Below the pieces are notes generated by a model. That model searched no databases. It was not told where the DNA came from and was given only the letters and a program-made list of their open reading frames with translations. A stretch of 64,000 nt of DNA from Tetrahymena thermophila SB210 (Eukaryota > Ciliophora > Oligohymenophorea > Hymenostomatida > Tetrahymenidae), in contig NW_002476403.1 of the NCBI RefSeq assembly GCF_000189635.1, positions 1,657 to 65,656 of the forward strand. Reading direction: 5' to 3'. The position numbers were made by a program, and so were the translations under genes. Shown here piece after piece: positions 1-14,822 of the stretch. Position 1 is the first letter of the stretch. Each line of letters opens with the position of its first letter.

Positions 1-437
1 AGTAAATAAAAATGAATACTATTTATTTTACTAAATATTTACATACAACATTGTTTATTTCATTCATTTTATTAAATATTTATTACATTCAGTTCGAAGG
101 TTAGTAGCTAGAGATATATATATATATATTTGCATGCATTTTGTATCATATAAGATATTAAAATATATATATAATACATTAATTAAATCATTTATATATT
201 AAATTAAAAAGACAAGAAAAAGGAGAACAAGACAAGGAAAATTATATAAAATAATAAGCTAAGAAAATAAATTTTTTGGTAGAAAACAAAAAAAGGTTAG
301 AAATGTCATAATTTATTTTAAAAGGCGAGGCGCTTGTTCAAAAGATAAAGTAAAAGACTGGCCTTTGTAATACTTTATACATCAAGCATTTTAATTTGAA
401 TTTATTTTATTTTGTCAATTTTGTGCCTTTGAAATGA
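1..437. other. 5' flank of the first TRRAP-like gene, no gene seen
   Basis: This stretch is AT-rich with a short TA-dinucleotide run around 113-130. No reading frame here resembles the coding DNA that begins at 438. It presumably holds the promoter and 5' leader of the downstream gene, but I see no motif that I could defend as a promoter element. Confidence 0.5.
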
Positions 438-3400
438 ATGGAAATCTAAGATATCCTTCCCCCATTTATCATAATAATAACAATTTTACAAATCATTTAA
501 TTTTTACATTTTTTGACTCCTACTTTGAAGATGATCAGTAGGATAAATTACAAGTGCAATAATTATATTTAAAAATACTTTTTATATAATAATGTGATTG
601 ATAAAAAACATTTTTTGTATTAAATAGCTGATTTTAAGAAAGAATTGAGAGATGAAATTCAGAGTTTTTATGACACTTTCATCATCCCATATCAAACAGA
701 TTAAAATTCAAACCCTCAAATTAATTAATATAACTATGAGTCTATAATGAAGTAGCTGTATTAGGAATATATATAAATTCTAAAATACACTCAAATGACA
801 TTTAATGATAACGAAATACAACAAATGAGACACTTTATATTAGATAAGATTGTAGAGGACTCAAAAATTCCAGTCCAACCAATTAATACAGAGCTAATTG
901 ACTCTCTAAATAATATCATTTAAGACGATAATAACAAAAATAGCTTACTAGGAATCAAAGCACTTTTTTAAATGATTAAATGCCAGTCAGACAAATTACG
1001 CTAAGGAATAAATTAAAGGCATGAAGTATCGCCTCTCTCTTTTGTTTAAAAGGAGAATCTAGATTTAATTCACTGCATTATTAACTTTTTCATAAATCAC
1101 AAAATGCTTAATTTTCAAAATTTGAAAAACCTCTTTCAACAATAAAAGGATAAACAATAATATTCGAATTATCTCAAGGATTAAACTATCCAAAAACAAA
1201 TAAATTTATAGCAACAAAATGAAATGCCTCTGATTGAAAACAAGTACGATCTAAGAATATATGAGGAAATGACAGCAACGGTATCTGTTATAATAATCTT
1301 CTTAGGAGAAGCCCAAAAGCTAGAACAAATTTAAAAGCAAGTTGAAATATTGTAAAAAATAAGGTAAATTATCGAAACTATCAAAAGGTATTTAAAAGCA
1401 GGGGTTGATGCAATATATAATACAAACTTCGAATACACACAGAGCGAATTTAACAGAAAATTTCATGAAGATTTAGGTACAGTACACAAAAAAATGATAC
1501 TGTATACTTCATAAGTTTACAACAGCATCTAATGGTAAATTGATTAAAATACTAACTCTTCTATTTTGATCTCAGAGTTACTGAGGGTTACATCAAGTTA
1601 TGTTGCTAAATTTCCAGATGAGTACATTGATACTAAGATTTAGCTATACAAGGTTTACTCTAAAGTTTTAATTGCTTAGTAAAATTTTAATGACAACGAT
1701 TTAAACTAATATGCTTTAAATTATCATGAAGTATTTATGATGGACAGGTTAGTCAGCAATCACAGCAAAATAGAAATCTTGACACTATACATATTAATTA
1801 TTTAAACTATTTTTTCAATTGATTTCAATTAGCAAAACTAGCGTGGCTTACCCATGAGAAATCACTAGACCTCTAAAATTAGTTAACTTAATGATTAAAG
1901 AGTTCAAGAATAAGTTAAAGTTATAATCGAAAATTTGATTTCTACTTTATATGACAATAATCTGAACTTAGAATTATAAATTAAAATTGTAGACACATTA
2001 AATAGCTTAATTAATAGATACATAACATAGGACAATGAATATTTTAAAAGACAAGGTATTAATCACGATTAGCTTTAAAATAAAATCAAATACTTAGAAG
2101 AAATCCTCAAATTTGTATCAACCAAATATAAAGATTTAAATTTTGTATTAATTTCCATCTAAAATTTTCTTAAAAAATAATTTATTAAATCTTAACAATA
2201 ACCAAAACAACCGATTATTCTACCTAATTAGTCTATTACTTAACCAATTTCGGCTCCAAATCCTAACTTATTAAACATAAACTAGCCAGTTTAACAATAA
2301 AGACTACAATAGCCTCTTAACTAGCCACCAGGAGCTGCATAATAGTTAGCTATGCGTACTCCTTAGCCAAGGGCTATGCCAAATGGACCCTCAAATTCCT
2401 AAGCAGTAATTTAAAAAAAGCCTGCTTAATAATAACAAAATACAAGTAATATTTGCTATTTCTTTCTTTCCTTTAATATTAATATAAACTTACTCCTTAA
2501 AAATTTATCTTGATATATTTTTAAAAAGCAAAATTTACTTTATTTTTTTATCAGAAAATTAAATTTAGAAATAAAATAAAAAACTAAATATTATTTAGAA
2601 AGAAACAAAATTCAATATAAAAGAAGTTCAAATTAAAATTATTTATTAATTTATAAGAAAAATAGAATTTAATTTCCAAATATTTGCTACTAAACAGAAA
2701 ACAAATAAATAAATTAATTTTGCTCCAATAAAAGTTTTTGAAGATTTTTGTTAAAAAATCAATCTATTTCTATCAAATAAAAAAAATGTATTTTAAATAA
2801 AACTTATATTGAGCTCTATTTTTTAAAAAAAGGTGTCGAAGATGAGTTATCAATACAGAAGAAATACATAGAATGGATTCAAAAGAAGAAAAATAATGTT
2901 AGTCTTAGCACTTTTCCTAAAATGCAAAGAGTGAAACAAGATGACTCAACAGAGTTAGAGAAGATATAGTAGGAAATATTAGAAAATGAGGATTATTACA
3001 ATTTTTAGGTGGATAACATTATTAAGTTAAATGCGAGAGAAGAAATTTAAGCAGAGTTTGAAGGAGAATTTTTAAAATTTCATGGAATAGAAATTAAAGC
3101 AGAGAATTTATAATACTATTTTACATAGATGACCCTTTTTATTAGAAATTTTATTGGTTTTCAATATAAAATTCAATTGAGTTTATTTGAAAAGAATACA
3201 GAGTATAAAAAGTAATTCCAACCAAATGAGTTAAGCAAGGCTTATAAATAGTATAACTTGAACTAAAACTAACTTAACATACTAAGAAAAATTTTCAAAA
3301 ACGGTATAGAACTTTTAACTAATTTTCACTAAATGGCACATGTTGAGGCAAAATTCATTGATAGCTCCTGCATTTAAAGATTTATTAAAATTTTTGCAAT

Positions 3401-6400
3401 GATTGAACACGAGTGCCATTTCAAAGATATAATCGAGCCTAATTTCAAGTTAATACTTAAGTTATTAATAAAAACCTATCAGGATACTGATAAAAGTTAA
3501 TGTTAATGCTATAGATAGATTATTGATGGGGCATTTTAAGAAAGCAGTAATGCTCAACCTGCTAATCCTCCAAATTATTTCCCTACAGCTAGTTTTTTTA
3601 ATCATATTCTTTTAAAAAATTTTTTCCTTATTATAGAGCAGTCCAACGAAACTATCGATCCTTTTAATGAGTTTTATGGACTTTATAAAAATAAATTCTT
3701 TGAAACAATTTAGTCTTTAATGAAATAAGTATTTATCGGAATCATATCACAATATGACAATGACTCGTACAAACAAACTATTAAAAAAAGCATTCTATTT
3801 TTATTTAAAAAGATTCACACTTCTCCTTATCCTTTAGAATATCTTAAAATCTTGAAGTAATTTAATTTTTAATGATAATTTACCAATTAAAATCATTATA
3901 CAATTTAATTTTAAATTTAGATGGTTTTCTTATGAGCTGAATGAATAAATCATTAAAAATCCAAATAAGGAAAGTTAAATAAAAAATGAAATATATTCAA
4001 TATGCTAATCACCAGATAAAATGGCAGATGACAAGCATGTTGATCTTCTAAATTAAGAAATTATAAATCTAGAAAAGTCATTAACTGAAAATAAGGATTT
4101 GACTGAAGACAAAAAGTCTTAAATCAAAGAAAAGCTCAAAATTAGTAAAGATAAATGCAAATATTTTGAAGGTATAAACATATTAGACAATATTATTTAG
4201 CTATTAGAATTAAATAGTTCTAAATTCTAGGCTTAAATTGCTAAAATATTCCTCTGCTTACCTAATTTATATAATCAAAACCTTGACTTATAACGTAAGA
4301 AACAGGTTGCTAAAATTCTTTTGATTTGCATCACAATCAATGAAAGAAACTTTGCTACTTAAGCCCTCCAAAATTTGGAAAATATAATTTGTAAGTTTTA
4401 TTTTAATGTTTAATTTTTAAAAAAATATATTTAAATTATTACAGAAAAGTTAACTAGGGAGGAATTAGAAGTTGCTTTAGAAGATATCAAAGAAGAACTA
4501 ATTGATAGATTATATTAAATAGCAAGTGAAAATAGACCAATAGATTTTACATTGAAAAATGAAGAACTTGAAAAATAGATTAAATCAAGCAGACAAAATT
4601 AGTAGCAAAATATTAATCTGAAATTTACAGATAATTCAAAGATAGCTTTTAAATTGCTTTCAAAATTGTCATATCTTACAAAATAACATAAAATACACAC
4701 TTTTATTTTCGAAAACGAGTCTGCGCCTGAAGCTTAAGAAAAAATTTACTTAGAATTCGATGTCCTATAAAATAACACAAATGGATAACCTTAAAAAACT
4801 ATTTTTAAGCTAGATGTTAAGCAATCTATTGAGCACGCAATTAGTTTATTTAATAGAATTATTAATAATTTTAATAACTAACCTATGAAAAGTAATGTTA
4901 TTGATATATCATTTGCTTTGATCAAATTTTCTGTCGTTAAATATTTCTGCAGAAGTGAAAATTTAGACATAAAATGGCTTTATGAGAACGAAAATGGTGT
5001 TAAGTTTTAGGAAAAGTATGCTCAAAAGAGCTAGCAAGATTAGCAAGAATAACAATAACAAGGTAAGTAAATTGAAGAAGCTATGTAAGAAGAGTTTGAA
5101 GTTAAAAAAAAGATTCTAAGAGAATTTAATTTTGAATAACATGAACAAGAAGAAGCAGAACAAATTTTAGATAATAAATTTAATTGCTTTTTTGGAACTA
5201 GTTCCTCTCCCAGTTAAAATTCTTCTAATTTACTCATTATGAAACTACTCAAAGTACTGATGGACCTGACTTCTATTGATTAAAAAGTTGAAAGGGATCA
5301 AGGTTTACTTTTGAAGATTAGAAAAGAAAGTGAGAGAATTTTAAGTATCATCTCAAAGGTTATCTGCCAGAATATTATTGATTTAGTCTTGCTCTAATTA
5401 GGTTAAAACACTAACTCTAATTAGCTTTACTTCAAAAATCTTTTTGACAACAAAAATAGTCCTTATCATGTGTTTATAGCTACAATAGTTAAATCTCTTA
5501 AGAACTCAAATTTCATGGAGAGAAGAAACAATTAAAAAGCACAAATTTGCAATGAAAAACAATTTTTATGGAATGAGCTATTAATTAAGAATATTTACAA
5601 AAACCTTCAAACTGATGGAGTTAAGCAAATAGTTTAACAGATACAATAACAACCAAACTCTAATTAAATGGTGCTAGAACCTTCTCCAAAAATGGCTAAT
5701 AACGAAAGCGAGTAAGCTAAATAAGTCATAGATATAGTAGTAGGAGAATTGGAGAATTTTATTATCTATATGCTCACTAAAGAAATTGGAAATAGCAATG
5801 ACAGCTTTATCCAAACCTCTAATAGCAGATAACTATTTTTCCCAAGCTGTGAAGCAAGCTAACAATAATCTACCAGTTAGATGATTGGTAGTAGTATAAT
5901 CTCATCTCACAACTTTGAAAGTCCCTCTGATAGTAGAATGTTTGACAACAACAATAATTCCTTGAACAAGCGCTACTGTTTAGTAGAATGTCTGAATGAA
6001 GTGATGAGTATTTTCAAACAAAAAATAATAGGATAGCATATTTAAAATATTTTAGAATGTGCATACATAATCTCAAATAATCTACCTGAAGTAGTCAATT
6101 TGCAATCTATGTAGGATTTCTGTCAACTTTTGATTAAGAAGATTTTACAATACATAAAAAAATAGAAAGAACAATATAATATAAATAGTCCTCAATTTAG
6201 GAGGATATTATAGACATTTGTGAGCAATCTAACAACATGCAAGCCTCTTTCTCATTTATACTCAAGGAACGCTCTCAATTCAATTGCTAAAATTCATAAC
6301 ACAAATGTAATATCAATTTTGTACCTTTCACAAAATGGAAATACGAACGAAGATGTGAAATTCTGTGATTCTTTTGACTAGCTGATTGCTTAGGCTAAAA

Positions 6401-9400
6401 AAGAAGATGATTTGGCTGATAATTTAGCAAGCATTTAGTAATTAGAATAAATGCCCTCTAAGTACGATTATCAAACTTTAGTTAAAAACCACAGAAATTT
6501 GTACATATCAGAATTATTAATCTAAATCTAGACAGCTATCTAAACTTTTTAACATGATTATTTGATGAACAGTAATTTGTACTACACTCAGAATTCTTAA
6601 ATAAACAAAAAGCTCTTGTGTATTTTCAATTGCTACAAGAGTTTAGAGTATCTGCTTGCCTGTGAAAACTGTCTACCTTTTAAGCTGATAGGTATTTTAA
6701 GGATACAAGAAACTCCTTAAGATTTAAATTTATCAAATTAACAGCCTAAACTATCCTTTTATTTCAAATTTGATGAAAGCTTTTAAAAAATCATTTAAAT
6801 TTCTCAAAAAATAATTGATAAAAATAATAAAGAAATGAAAACATCAAGGATAATACTATCAAATCCCTAAGAAGCAGCTATGCCAAATTAGATTCCTCCT
6901 CTTATAAACCAGGGTTAACCTCTACCTCCTCAAGGAATCAACTCGTCTTAAGTAATTAATTAGTTTTTTTTTTGTTTTGTTTTTGATTTTTAATTTTTAC
7001 TTTAAACTTTTTGATAGAACTTGCTTCAATAACCTCATCTAGCACCTCCTATTAATTAACCTCACTAAGATTTAAATTAGTCTATGAACAAAAGCATTCC
7101 AGGCAGAGGTTCTGTTGGAGATAATATGTTTGTAGGTGGACCTAACACACCAAACCCAAGAAACTAAAATGGACCGATGATGCCGCCACCTCATCCTAAT
7201 GTTTTACCAAATCACCCACCAAATATGAACCCTAGTAATTAAAATAGCAGAATAATTAATTAATATGCTAACAATCCTTAAGCTATACAGTAGCCAAATC
7301 AACCTTATCCAGCCAACGCTCCTCCTCCTGCCAGACCAAACAATTAATATCAAGCCAATCCAAATATGCCTCCTCCTAACCCAAATAATCCAAATTACCC
7401 TCCTCCGGGACCTGGCTATTAGTATAATAACATGAACAATTAGCCTAATAGACCTATGCCACCAAATCCAAATATAAACAATATGGTAAATAAGATAAAT
7501 TATTTATTTATCTTTGCTTAAAAAAATTTATTTTATACTTAAAAAAGCAATAAAGACCAATGAATCCTCCTCCTCCTCCATAAAATTAGCAACAAGCATA
7601 GCCTAAAAGTTAAAATTCTTTTATAAATTAATGCCAACTATTTTATGAAGATGAGCTTGGATTGAATATTGAGGATCTTAACTTCAACATAAAAAATTGG
7701 GCTAAGGTTTTGTCTTCTATTATTTTGATATTAAAGTAGATAAACTTATCGATTCCAACAAAATACTTTAACTCATTAATCGATAAAGAAGAAAAGAAAA
7801 TAATTGAACAAAGCAATCCAAACTATATCAGAATGCCTCCTGAATTAAGAGCAAAAACATTTGAAAAAATAGAAGAAATAAATTATTTGAATTTGAATAA
7901 ATTATATGAAATGATGCCAAGGATAGAAAAGACTATTCACTCTACAGTCTAGGAAAGTATAACCGAAATTAATAAAAAAAATGGTAATAATAATAAAGTT
8001 GCGCTGGAAGAAGAAAAGCTGAAGGTTATTTTAAGGCCTATGCTCGTCTGTTTGCAATCCCCATTCAACAGGTTCACTCCTTAGTTTTTATTAATCTTTA
8101 AGAAGTTGCTTAAAATGCTAGTAAACTGCTTTAATGGTAGGCTCATTATTCTCCTGTTAAAATAGCTAGACGAAATTATCAAGGATACAAGTAATCCATT
8201 AAATGAATAGAGTTTTTCAAATTATAAAATAAAGAATGTCTCAGGTGTATTATCTTTATTCTAGCACTTAAAGAATCCATTCTACTAGCAGAAAGGCAGT
8301 AGAGAAGCAGTAAGTAGTAAAGAGCAGATCAAATAAATTCTTAATTAAACTATAGATATATAAAAGAACTATAGTATAAGATATGGTTGGCATTATGTCG
8401 AACAAAAGACTTTGAATCCAATTTCAAAATTGCTTAATGTATAAACTGAATTTGTTACTGAAATTTTGATGAAAGACAAAAAGATTATTTAAAATCCTTA
8501 ACAGCCAAATGATCCTCTAAATTCTCTAAGCGAGTAGACTTTAGAATTTATCTACAAAGTAATCAAGATGGACTAGGTAAAAAAGAAACATACAAAATTG
8601 CGAATTAAATTAAATCATATTTTTTTTTTAAATTTAGTTTTAATGAAAAAAAAAATTTTTAAAGATTTTGTTTTAAAAAATAGAGCTTTGAATTGAGAGA
8701 AGCACTTACTCGTGAATTCTAAGATTAAGATTTCTTTATGAGATTTTGGGATCCTTAGAGAAATTTGCAGCTTTAACTTAAGATTATTTACTTGCTAGCC
8801 AAAAAAAGCTCGAGAGTATTTAAGTAATAAAAGATAGATGGAATTAAGTTTTTAATTGATGAGAGTAAAAAGATATAAAATATCAATTTTATGAATTACA
8901 AGAATTACATCCTCTTTATGAAATTGTTTATTTTATACTTCTAGAGAAAGAAAGATATTAACATATTCACTTACATCGCAAGTAATTATAGTGAAAAATA
9001 CCCTTGCCCTCACTTCTTAAAGAGATTCTTTGAAGAACAAGTCTCTGCGCTCTTATCTGTTGAGTAAAAAAAAAGGTTATTGCAGAATACATTAACTAAC
9101 ATGAGTACAAACATGGATGTTTAAAACATAAGAATTATGTTAAAGCTAATTATAAAACCAATAATAAAAAGTTTGACCAAAGAGCAGATTATTTAAATTA
9201 TTACTCAACACTAAAATTAAATGTAGGGCAGGCCAGGATAATAATCGATGATTGATTTTTTATTTGAAGCCTAAAAGTAATGAATTAATTTTATTTTTTT
9301 AATTATAATTTTAATTAATTTCTTATAATGCAAAATAAAAAAAGGAGATTCGATGAAAGATTTAAGAGATTCTAATCTGATCTTTAAAATATTCCCCGTT

Positions 9401-12400
9401 TATAATAACAGAGACAAGCCGCTATTTAGCATTAATAGCCAGGATCATTACAAATGGTCCATAAGTTATAACAGGATATTAAAAGAATTTAAAAAAATAA
9501 TGATAGATTTTCAAAGGAGCTGCTATAATTAGAGCTATGTAGAATAACATTTTTATTTGGAAAAGAATTAAAATAAGATTACCTCAAGAGATTTTAGAAT
9601 CACATTTTTTAAATTATATCAGCAAATTTAGATTAGACTGAGAATCCAGTCATTAAGCAGCTTTATTATTAACTTTAAATAAAGATTATTAGATTACAAA
9701 ATTTATAGGGTGATCTTCAACGTAAAAAGCAACTTCTAAGCAACATATTCAAAGCATACAATTTTAATTCACAAGAAACAACCAAAAACCACACTCTTTA
9801 GCAATTAATTATTAATAACGTAAATTACTTCATTAAAAATATAAGCAATACCAAGTAAATTAGACAAGAAAACTAAAGGTAACTTTAATAATAGCCACAA
9901 TCATAGCTTTAGGCAACAGCAGCAATAGCAGCTTAAAATCAATAGTAGTAACTTAATGTTCAAAATAAAATAGATTAACAAAGCCAACAAGGAAATTAAA
10001 ATAATCAAATACAAACTAACTAAGCTATTCCAGCTCTCAATAATAACCTACTAAGTAATTTAGAATTAAAAACTAATTATGAAATTGTGAGAGAATTCTT
10101 AGATATGGATAAAGATAAAATAATTTTTAATGCTATTATCCAATAAAATGAATACTTCTATGACATTAGAGAAACAGTGGCAATTGACATTTTTAAAGAA
10201 ATAAAAGAATAATACCTCTTTTACAAAAAGAAGGCAGAAAATGAGAAATAAAAGATTAAAAAATTCTAGTAAACTTTGGATGATGAGAATGGAGGTATCA
10301 TGCTTTTATGGGAGCAACAACACGATTAAAAGAATAATGAACGTTCTATATTTTTGATAAACTTAATAAATACATATGTTTATTGGAAATTTAGAGAAAT
10401 AAAAGAGGAGTCTAAAAACAAAGAAAATGCTAACACCTAAAAGATGGAAGTATGTAAAAATTCAGAAAGAAAGTTCTCTAAGCACGCTATTCATTTACTA
10501 ATTCACTTCATCTTTGACTTATCAGAGGAAAGAATCGAAAGTTATCAGATCCTTCTCAAAAAATGTTTAATTTTATGGGTAATTTAATTAATTATTAATA
10601 ATTTAAAAATATTTTAATATAATTAATTATTTAGAATAACTCGAAGATAGACTATAAAATGATTAAATATAAATACATTTTTAATATGCTTAAAATGGAC
10701 AATGAAATTACTTAGAATTAGTAAAAGATTTCTTACGCAAGACCTCACGTTAACAAATATTGTCTTTTTGTTCTAAATATACTAAATATCTGTCTTGAAT
10801 GCTCATCTTATACAGAAACTAACTATAATTATCAGATCAAAGATTTCCTCAAAATTCTTAATTGGTCAACTCTATATGTGCTTAATAAGTAAAAATAAAG
10901 AAATAAAAATCCTTCAATTTCAGTTCCTAATAGCGCAAATCCTCAACAAAACCCATAGCAATAACCAAACAACAATACTACTACTAATAATAATCTACCA
11001 GGCACAACTCCTCAAGCTCAAGGGTCAAGTCAAAATTAAAATTCAGTTACACCAGATGGCGCCGGATAAGGATAAAAAAATATGATGTAAAAAAATGTAA
11101 TGCCTAACAACCAAATAAGTAACTAATTAATTTATTAATATATTATCAATTAAAATTTATTATTTATTAAAAATAATTTCATATTAAGTTTTTTAATTTT
11201 ATTTTAAATTTCTAAGATTTTATTAAATTAATTCATCTTTTCTTAAGAAAAATAAGAGAAAGCAATAATCAAGGAAAGGAAAGAATATTTTAGTTTGATG
11301 AATACAAGCGAATTAGAACCATATATGGTGATTATGGTAGCTAATATTTTGTATTCACTTTTGAATGTCTATGAAGAAGACCCACACGACAAATAAATTA
11401 AAGAATTCAAAGCTAATCTCATTAATTAAATTAAGATAAATATAGAAACACACCATTTTTAGATTGATGGATAAGAATTGCAATCCTAAGAAGTTTAACC
11501 TCCTATGTCAGTAGACTTGATTGTCAAGTTGATAATTTACCAAGCTAATTTAAATATAGAAGATCTGTATATCATCAGATTAAATTAAATACTTATGATT
11601 TTGGAAAATCAAAATAAGAAGCATAAAACAAAAGAAGATGATAAAATTCAGTATGATAAATTATTTTATGAAAACTTCTTCTGTTAAAAATATGCAAATT
11701 ATATTCCTCATAATAGCTGCTTCTATTTCGAAACAAGTAAATTAAGTGCCTAAAATTTGCTTAGTAAATTTTATGAAGAGAAAATTGAAATAGAATAATA
11801 ACAAGGAAATGATGATTTCTTTTATTAAGAAGCTACCTAGTAGTTATAAAATAGGAAAAATAGATATGTTTAATTACTTAAAAGAGAAGCCGGATTTGAG
11901 ACTATGTAATGGGAAATCGATTAACACCTCAAGTATAGTATTAATTTGTTCAGAGATCATCAAGAATTCTTTGAATTCCCTTTTATTAGATAATATAGTA
12001 GCAACCTAAGCAACTTTTTAAAATATTCTTAAGCTCAAAATTTACTAGGATTGATGTATATTAGCTTGTGTCTTCTACCAGCTATCAAGGAAAAGAATTA
12101 AGATTCCTTGCTTTAAAATATAAAAAGAATTCTAAAAGTACTTTTTAATGTAGTCGATGAAGGCGTTCACTACTAACTAAGAATAGAAGCTTTGAATTTG
12201 CTTAGAGTATTTTTCTTAGGTAAAAGCAATTTCCCAAACAGTGAAGTCCCATAGAGATACACAAAGATTGTATAGATTATTGACTTGCTATCATTTAAGA
12301 GCAGAGATGAAATTATCTAATGGGTATTTGTGTATTAAGATATAGAAAAAAAGTATAGGAAATTCCCCAAAAATTACTATTACTGCATTCCAGAAGAAAT

Positions 12401-14771
12401 TGGATTTTCGAATACTACAAGAATAGCAGAGGAGAACATTCAATTTTATTTCTTTAAATTCTTAGTTGATATCTTAAAATTAACTGGAAGTTCATTGAAA
12501 AACATCTCTCCTGTAGAACTCAGAAAATATTTAATTATTTTCTCCAAACTTTAATCCTCAAATAATTTAGAGTAATAAAAAAAATTTCTTAAAAAATTCG
12601 AAAGAAATTTTTTTATTTAATTGCCATAAAAGCAAATTAATTTTTGACTTATTTATGAAATTTTACTATCTATCTTTAAATTAATAATAAAATAAATAGG
12701 TATTTATTTGATACGATAGAGCAAACTGAAAATATGAATGAGCTTAACTCGATGTTACTCATTCTTGGGCAAGCTAAGTATGAAGAGAAACTGTTTGAAG
12801 GTAGTAGCAGCAGCAGCAAAGAAATTACTGAGGAATTGCAAACTCATTTGCAAAAAGACGAAGGTGATACTTCTTACTACGAAAATGATGATGTTTATTT
12901 GTTTGCATATAAATACCTTCTCTACAAAATGAAAAAAATGTCAACAAATGTCAAGCTTGTTTTCAAAAACTTCTTTAAGTTCCCTAAGATGGTTATCACT
13001 TAATCAGCTAACTAATCTAAGAAAATAGTAAATATTTTTTTTATCATAAAGATTTTTTATAAAAATGAAAAATAAATAGGCCAAGAATCAACTTTGTGAG
13101 GATGTTCAAGACCTTTTAGAAGAAATTCATGAATTCGATTAAAAAAGTTAATTACAGTGGGTTCTGGAATGTGTTCAAGACATGACTTAAAGCTGCTCTA
13201 GAAAAACTACAATCGCAAACGACTTCAAATAAATTTCCTCAATTGAAGAATTCAGATATATTGTCCTTGCTTAATAAAATGTTTCCAAATATACACCTCT
13301 AAATATTCAACTTATTCAACCCTCTTTCATATCATTAATTAAGTTCTTAATCGAGTCAAGCTAGACTAGAGCAATGAGAGTGCTTCTTTATTAGTCAATT
13401 GAGGAGTACTTACTTTTCTTTTAGAGCCAGTAATATAATACCTACGGTAACAGAGCATATTCAATTCCTGGTTTCTAGTAAAATGAAGATAGAAGAATAT
13501 CGAAAAACTGGGCGTATGCTCTTTTTAATGTGTTTTTCTTTGAGTTCAACTAGAAAAACCCATACATAATAAACCCTAATAGAGTTTACCAAATGATAAA
13601 AATTCATCATTGTTGGGATATTGGGTTGATTTATCTAGAAAAAACTGCTGAGATGATGAATGAAAATTTATTAGAAGCTGATATTCAAGTTTATGAAAAA
13701 ATATAATAAATTTACTAGGATTTAGGAGAAACTGATTACATGTATGGAACAATGAATTAGCTTATTAGAAATGATAACCTTAGGAAGGCTTTGTGTCTTG
13801 TCCAACAAAAAGAGTTCTTGCAAGCTCAATAAGCTTTAATAGAAAATATAGACAAGTTGAATGAAAATGATCAATCACGATGCGATCTTTATTCCTCTCA
13901 CACTTAAGACTACGAAACTCTTTACTTTATTTCCACATATAGATAGCTTTTCATAGAGACATAAAAAAATTTAAATGAATGGGACACACTCTTAAATCTT
14001 AGCAAAGTTGAGCAGAATGATCACCTACTCTCAGAATCTTCATACTTCAGCTTGAATAAGAATATGAAAGAACTATCTAGAGTTTTAGATAAGGATTTGC
14101 TAATTTTGAAAGAAAGTAAAGAGATACCATGTGAGTACCAAAACTTTTATTTCCAGCCATCATTTATGTATCATCATGTAAATATCTTGTAGTTATTTAA
14201 TAAGCGTGTATAACTCTTGTAAATTGAGTAAAGTCTTCAAAAAGCAAGTGTATAATTAGCATATGAATGGTCTGCGCTTCCAAAAACTATTACAAAAGCT
14301 CATTACAATCTAATAACTCAGCTTTAAGTTATTACAGAATTAGAAGAAGCGAGTAGAGTATATGGTAAATTAAAAACTGATGAGTAAAGATATTTCTAGT
14401 CATCCCTTCCTACTTTTGACTAGATGACTTTATAATGGTAAATTATTTATCAATTTATAATTATTCTTAATTAAATAAAATATATGATTTTAGGAGAGAG
14501 AGAATGCCACATAAATATGACTCACTTTTGAACTGGAAAATACTTGTGAATCAAAGAGAGTTCATTTAAAATACTTTCTTTGATATTATTAAATAGATAA
14601 TAGATAGAAATATGTAACAGTAGCCAAATCAAAATTTACAAAAGCATTACAAAGAAAATCTTTTGATGCAGCATATGGATTTAGACTATAATAACTATTA
14701 ATACTTTAAGGTTCTTTAGGTATAAATTAATTATTATTTAACAAAAAATTATTATTTTTAAATTTATCTAA

Positions 14772-14822
<51 letters not shown>

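Noticed and set aside
7018-7620. The Pro/Asn/Gln-rich stretch as a separate gene or as a CCR4-NOT scaffold
   Set aside because: It is in frame with flanking exons of the TRRAP gene across two well-formed introns. The later FAT, EIPGQY and kinase-like motifs decide for TRRAP/Tra1.
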